Source: Scatosoma sp045632625
GTDB lineage: Bacteria > Bacillota > Clostridia > Christensenellales > Borkfalkiaceae
NCBI GenBank assembly: GCA_045632625.1
Contig: JAZQWZ010000129.1
Coordinates: 1-8,857, forward strand
Reading direction: 5' to 3'
Length of the DNA: 8,857 nt
A model generated the notes under the pieces. That model was not told the origin of the DNA. It did not search any database and saw nothing but the letters and a program-made list of their open reading frames with translations. Below, in pieces: positions 5,172-8,857 of the stretch. Each line of letters begins with the position of its first letter. Positions within the stretch are counted from its first letter, which is position 1. The translations under genes and the position numbers were made by a program.

Positions 5172-6035
5172 ATGAACAAATATGCCGTAATTGATATCGG
5201 CTCAAATTCCGTTCGCCTAATGTTTGTGGCGGACGGAAACGTTTTATATAAAGCAATAGAAACTACGCGCCTTGGCGAAGGGCTGGCAAATTGCACTACG
5301 CTGTTACCCCAAGCTATTGAACGCTCTGCAAAGGCGGTTGCTTGTTTTTATGCGCGCGCAAAGCAAGAAGGCGCGGAAAGCGTGTACGCATTTGCAACGG
5401 CGGCTGTGCGCACGGCGGAAAACGGTGCGGACTTTGTAGATGCAGTGCAAAAGCTTTGCGGGTTGCAGGTGGAAGTGGTATCTGGGGAAACGGAAGCAGA
5501 AATCGGTATTTTAGGTGCGCTTGGCTTTCAAGATGGCGCAGTGATTGATATCGGCGGTGCAAGTACGGAAATCGTCGTGCAAAAAGCAGGCGAAATGCTT
5601 TATAAAAAAAGCGTAAACATCGGTGTAGTGCGCCTTCGCGATGCGTGCGGTTTGGATAAGGATAAGCTGTATACCGCCGCGCAAGAAGCGGTGCGGCAAT
5701 TTGGGGAAGTTCCCAAGGCAAAAACGTATGCAATCGGCGGTACGGCAACGGCGCTTGCTGCTTGGTATTTGGGGTTACAGGAATACGATGCGAACAAGGT
5801 AACAGGCACGGAAATTTCCTTACAAAGTATGCAAGAAATGGTGGACAGACTGCTTGCAATGTCCCCTGAGGAAATTTATGCGTCCTCGTGTATGCCCAAG
5901 GGCCGTGCGGACGTAATCGCAGGCGGCGCGGTATTGCTTTGCAAACTCATGCAAACGCTTGCAATTCAAAGCGTTACGGTGAGCGATAGGGATAATTTAG
6001 AAGGCTATGCAACCAAAAAGGGGTTGAAAATATGA
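5172..6035 (+). CDS. Ppx/GppA family exopolyphosphatase-type phosphatase
   Basis: This 287-residue protein is a single ASKHA-fold Ppx/GppA unit without the C-terminal HD domain of E. coli Ppx. The first phosphate loop is DIGSNSVRLMF (8-18) and the second is DIGGASTEIV (126-135). SGETEAE (104-110) corresponds to the SG.EEAR segment containing the catalytic glutamate, so Glu108 is the likely equivalent. AIGGTATALA (187-196) is the nucleotide-side glycine motif. Family members remove the terminal phosphate from polyphosphate or from pppGpp; which substrate applies is not decidable here. The C-terminal VSDRDNLEGYA (270-280) takes the place of the usual VS..GLREG, a notable divergence. AGGGAG (5155-5160) lies 11 nt before the ATG. 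It begins 6 nt after divIC and overlaps the next gene at ATGA. Confidence 0.87.
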   Translation: MNKYAVIDIGSNSVRLMFVADGNVLYKAIETTRLGEGLANCTTLLPQAIERSAKAVACFYARAKQEGAESVYAFATAAVRTAENGADFVDAVQKLCGLQVEVVSGETEAEIGILGALGFQDGAVIDIGGASTEIVVQKAGEMLYKKSVNIGVVRLRDACGLDKDKLYTAAQEAVRQFGEVPKAKTYAIGGTATALAAWYLGLQEYDANKVTGTEISLQSMQEMVDRLLAMSPEEIYASSCMPKGRADVIAGGAVLLCKLMQTLAIQSVTVSDRDNLEGYATKKGLKI

Positions 6036-7093
6036 GAAGAATTTGGACGAGGATATTTGCGTTTGCGGCGGCGGCGTTGTTGCTTGCCGCTACGCTCTTT
6101 TTGGGTTATATCAGCTGGGGAAAGAGCGCCCTGCAAGGCGTTGCCTTGTGCGTAGGCGTAATATGCTCGTTTTTCTTTGCTCCTATTTTACACGAGCTTG
6201 GACACGTAGTATTTGCACACGCGAACGGTATGCGTTGCGTGCTGGTGAAGTGTGCAATTTTTCGCTACACAAACGAAGGGAAAGGCAAATTGCGTTTTGC
6301 TTCGCCTTTTACACCTGATCAAACGCAGGTGTTTCCAAAGATGGGCGGTAATATGCAAAAACGCGCCAAAGCGTATACGATTGGCGGTTTGATCGTGCAG
6401 GGCAGTGGTCTTGTTGCCTTGTGCATTTTGGCTATCGTACTTTCCTGTATGGATAAAACGTCCTATTTTTTATGGGGCGTAGTACCATATACAGCGTATT
6501 TGTTTTTGATAAATGCCGTACCTTTGGAATATCCCAACGGTAAAACGGATATGCTTATTTACGCAGGGCTTTGCAAAGGGGAAGACGCGGAAAGAACTAT
6601 GCTGTCCGCTATGCAAATCCAAGGGGAACTGTATGCAGGCAAAAGCTATGCGGAAATTGACGGAAAATGGTTTTTTGAAACTCCCCAGCTTGCGGAAGAT
6701 GAGCCGCTTTTTGCCGTTATGCAGGATTTGCGCTATCGTTTTTATCTTGAAAAGGGCGATTTGGAACAGGCGAGCGATGCTATCAATCGTTTGGCGCAAG
6801 CAAGTCCGTATTTGAATGAACGCGAAATGCAAACGCTTACGGCGGAGCTTACGTATATGCACGTAATTAACGGGGATTTTGAGCGCGCTAACGAATGTGC
6901 GAAGCTGTGCGAAGAATACTTGCGCACGGAAACGGTAACGGCGAAACGCGTACTTGCGGCGTATAGTGCGGCGGCAGGAAAAACGGAAGAAGCAAAGGCT
7001 TTGCTTGCGCAGGCACACACGCTTTTGCACAGAAACTTTATTTTGGGACAGGACAAATTTGAGAAAATATTGTTAGAGAGAATAGAAAAATGA
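6032..7093 (+). CDS. Membrane HExxH metallopeptidase (M50-like) with TPR-like domain
   Basis: This 353-residue protein combines a membrane domain with a soluble repeat region. Hydrophobic segments lie at about 7-28, 34-52, 118-139 and 147-165. HELGH (54-58), at the start of an FxPILHELGH.vFA segment, is a zinc-binding HExxH motif embedded next to a membrane helix, as in M50 site-2-type proteases. NAVP....NGKTD (161-173) resembles the M50 N..P..DG motif, with Asp173 as a plausible third zinc ligand. GGLIVQG (118-124) fits the central membrane loop. The C-terminal half (about 230-335) holds three TPR-like helix pairs with G-D/K-x-x-x-A signatures near 242, 281 and 316, suggesting a protein-binding platform. 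Substrate is unknown. The start overlaps the ppx stop and the stop overlaps the next start (both ATGA), so translation is coupled. A non-proteolytic role is possible. Confidence 0.75.
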   Translation: MRRIWTRIFAFAAAALLLAATLFLGYISWGKSALQGVALCVGVICSFFFAPILHELGHVVFAHANGMRCVLVKCAIFRYTNEGKGKLRFASPFTPDQTQVFPKMGGNMQKRAKAYTIGGLIVQGSGLVALCILAIVLSCMDKTSYFLWGVVPYTAYLFLINAVPLEYPNGKTDMLIYAGLCKGEDAERTMLSAMQIQGELYAGKSYAEIDGKWFFETPQLAEDEPLFAVMQDLRYRFYLEKGDLEQASDAINRLAQASPYLNEREMQTLTAELTYMHVINGDFERANECAKLCEEYLRTETVTAKRVLAAYSAAAGKTEEAKALLAQAHTLLHRNFILGQDKFEKILLERIEK

Positions 7094-7437
7094 AATTAAA
7101 CTTGATTATCGGTTGTGCGCTTACAACGCTTTTTTTGGTGGTCGTATTGCGGTACATATTAAAACACCGTGTAAACGCGCAAACTTGGAAATTACAAAAA
7201 ATGAAAAATCCGATAGGAAGATGGTTTTTGTTCGGCGTGCGCCGTGCCGTTCCGCCTACGCTTTTTATTATGCATTTATTGCTTTCGGCAGGGATCGTTA
7301 TTAACGTTACCTTAGGGATTATCGCACGGCAATTTGTATTATGGGGGCTTTTCCAAGCCATTCGCACAAGCAGCGTGCTTGTTTTAATCGCGGCGATTCT
7401 TATGATAGAACCTGCGCGAAATTTCCAAAATACCTAA
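7090..7437 (+). CDS. Small membrane protein of unknown function
   Basis: I do not recognise this 115-residue protein. It has three hydrophobic segments (about 4-23, 56-80 and 92-107), a basic loop (24-53, including KHRVN and GVRRAVPP) and a short C-terminal tail. The basic first loop predicts a cytoplasmic location for that loop. There is no signal peptide cleavage site or catalytic motif. Its ATG overlaps the stop of the metallopeptidase gene, so it is translated as part of the divIC-ppx unit and may work with that membrane protein. It is the last gene of the cluster; no clear hairpin terminator follows. Confidence 0.7.
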   Translation: MKLNLIIGCALTTLFLVVVLRYILKHRVNAQTWKLQKMKNPIGRWFLFGVRRAVPPTLFIMHLLLSAGIVINVTLGIIARQFVLWGLFQAIRTSSVLVLIAAILMIEPARNFQNT

Positions 7438-7460
7438 AATTAAGCGTATAATCGGCTTAA
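7422..7460 (+). promoter_or_regulatory. Candidate malQ promoter with inverted repeat around the -10
   Basis: A perfect TATAAT (7447-7452) lies in the 82-nt gap before malQ, but the best -35 is poor (TTTCCA at 7422-7427, 19-nt spacer). The -10 is bracketed by the 6-bp inverted repeat TTAAGC (7440-7445) and GCTTAA (7455-7460), a layout typical of an operator covering a promoter. A start near 7459 would give a leader of about 60 nt. Read-through from the upstream genes is also possible. Confidence 0.4.
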
Positions 7461-7519
7461 AAAACACAGAAAAGTGCAATACTAAAAGAAAAATTCCGTA
7501 TTCGTAAAGGATAGAATAT

Positions 7520-8857
7520 ATGAAAACGGCAAATCAAGCAAGCATACAAAATCACAGTAAACGACGGGCAGGAATACTCATGCCCGTTTCTTCGTTGCCG
7601 TCGGCATATGGGATCGGCACGCTTGGCGCGGGTGCGTACGCATTTATCGACTGGCTGAAAAAGGCTAATATGAAAATTTGGCAGGTGTTGCCGCTTTTAC
7701 CTACGGGGTATGGCGACAGCCCCTATCAATCGTTTGCTTCCGACGCGCTCAATTATTATTTTATCGATTTTGCGCTGTTGGAACAGGACGGACTTTTGAC
7801 GAAAGACGACTACGTAAACGTGAAATGGGGTGACGACGAGCGTCGTGTGGATTACGGTGCACAATTTACGCAAAAAACGCAAATTTTACGCAAAGCATTT
7901 GCCCGCTTTGATACGTCTGCGCCCGAATGGCAGGCATTTGTAACGGACGGGAAATATAAAGATTTTGCGGTGTTTATGTCCTTAAAACTGCGTTTTAATT
8001 ACGCGCCTTGGGACGCTTGGGACGAGCCGTTGAAAAACGCGGAAGAAAAAGCTTTGCGAACACACGAAAAACAGTACGCCGATGAAATTGCGTTTTGGCA
8101 ATTTACGCAATATATTTTCTTAAAACAGTGGCGCGCGTTGCGTGCGTACGCGAATGAAAACGGCGTAGAAATTATGGGGGATATGCCCATTTACGTGGCG
8201 TATGACAGCGTGGAAACGTGGAAGTACCGCGATAGATTGTTCGATTTAAATAAGGACGGTAACGTGGGCAAACGCGCAGGCGTACCGCCCGACGGATTTT
8301 GCGACGACGGACAGTTTTGGGGCAATCCCGTATACGACTGGAAAAAATTGAAAAAGGAAAAATATGCGTGGTGGAAAGATAGAATTTCGTATGCATTTTC
8401 CTTATTTGATATCGTCCGCATAGACCATTTCCGCGGTTTTGATAGATATTACGCTGTACCCGAAGGCGCGGCAACGGCAAGGGAAGGCGCGTGGTTGGAT
8501 GGACCGAAAGCGGAGCTTTTCAAGGGCTTAAAGCGCGCGAAAATCGTTGCGGAGGATTTGGGAGTTATCGACGACGGCGTTAGAAAACTCTTAAAAGATA
8601 CCGGCTATCCCGGCATGAAAGTGTTTGAATTTGCATTTAACGGCGATCCTGAAAACGAGTATTTGCCCTCGCAATACAATGAAAATTGCGTGGCGTATAC
8701 GGGTACGCACGATAACCAAACGCTGGCAGGATTTATCGAAGAAATGTCCAAGGAAGAACGAAAGGCGTTTATCTTGCAATTAGAAGAAGAATGCTTACAG
8801 GCGGACGTGGCGTATATTCGCGAAAGCCTTGACGACGAATGCGAAAGCATCGTGCGA
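7520..8857 (+). CDS. malQ: 4-alpha-glucanotransferase (amylomaltase), 3' end outside the window
   Basis: The frame runs 446 codons from ATG 7520 to the last base; family members have about 490-510 residues, so roughly the last tenth is missing. It is a GH77 enzyme that transfers segments of alpha-1,4-glucan between maltooligosaccharides or to glucose, in cytoplasmic glycogen or maltodextrin metabolism. The N-terminal LPS..GIGTLG (26-36) and LPLLPTGYGDSPYQ (57-70) are family hallmarks. The catalytic residues are visible: nucleophile Asp302 in RIDHFRG, acid/base Glu345 in AEDLG, and Asp398 in THDN. All substrate-site motifs seen are intact. AAAGGA (7506-7511) is a good ribosome binding site 8 nt before the ATG. 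It follows the divIC-ppx cluster after 82 nt and probably has its own promoter. No functional link to the upstream genes is evident. Confidence 0.94.
   Translation, partial: MKTANQASIQNHSKRRAGILMPVSSLPSAYGIGTLGAGAYAFIDWLKKANMKIWQVLPLLPTGYGDSPYQSFASDALNYYFIDFALLEQDGLLTKDDYVNVKWGDDERRVDYGAQFTQKTQILRKAFARFDTSAPEWQAFVTDGKYKDFAVFMSLKLRFNYAPWDAWDEPLKNAEEKALRTHEKQYADEIAFWQFTQYIFLKQWRALRAYANENGVEIMGDMPIYVAYDSVETWKYRDRLFDLNKDGNVGKRAGVPPDGFCDDGQFWGNPVYDWKKLKKEKYAWWKDRISYAFSLFDIVRIDHFRGFDRYYAVPEGAATAREGAWLDGPKAELFKGLKRAKIVAEDLGVIDDGVRKLLKDTGYPGMKVFEFAFNGDPENEYLPSQYNENCVAYTGTHDNQTLAGFIEEMSKEERKAFILQLEEECLQADVAYIRESLDDECESIVR

Noticed and set aside
7440..7462. Terminator after the small membrane protein
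   Set aside because: The TTAAGC/GCTTAA dyad is AT-rich and followed by A residues, not T, on the + strand, so it does not resemble an intrinsic terminator.

Overview
The window looks like chromosomal DNA from an endospore-forming Clostridia-type Firmicute. The main evidence is a yabP-yabQ-divIC cluster (sporulation genes YabP and YabQ followed by the divisome protein DivIC), a good match to a mother-cell sigma-E promoter directly upstream of yabP, and Firmicute-style Shine-Dalgarno sites. Moderate GC with many GCG/ACG/TTG codons would suit an uncultured gut Clostridia lineage, but that placement is inference. All genes are on the + strand. No RNA gene, transposon, CRISPR array or prophage marker was seen, and no gene-free stretch exceeds about 140 bases.

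Layout. (1) 1-84: C-terminal end of a gene, possibly a DUF4097-type beta-repeat protein. (2) 191-670: an unrecognised 159-residue protein with 22 cysteines and no lysine, preceded by a promoter region that fits sporulation sigma factors and followed by a clear hairpin terminator. (3) 739-1972: a YihY/BrkB-type membrane protein, one base from a small lipoprotein with a lipocalin-like pattern, ending in a terminator. (4) 2112-4233: a RecD/Dda-like SF1B helicase behind a strong sigma-A promoter and a LexA-type box, followed after 19 nt by a TtcA-type tRNA thiolase. (5) 4267-7437: yabP, yabQ, divIC, a Ppx/GppA phosphatase, a membrane HExxH metallopeptidase with TPR-like repeats, and a small membrane protein. 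Most junctions overlap or have gaps of a few bases. A second strong sigma-A promoter lies inside yabQ and would drive divIC and everything after it in growing cells. (6) 7520-8857: most of malQ (4-alpha-glucanotransferase), cut by the window end.

How the parts work together. The sigma-E promoter should switch on yabPQ in the mother cell, while the nested sigma-A promoter keeps divIC and ppx expressed during growth. The helicase-ttcA pair appears to be a separate unit that could respond to DNA damage. A recurring feature is that three first-in-operon genes (YihY, helicase, yabP) have no convincing ribosome binding site and have a -10-like element 5 to 10 bases before the ATG, suggesting leaderless or near-leaderless mRNAs. 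Most other genes have Shine-Dalgarno sites or overlap their upstream neighbour. The most novel candidates are the lysine-free cysteine-rich protein, the SOS-type control of the helicase, and the leaderless sporulation promoter.
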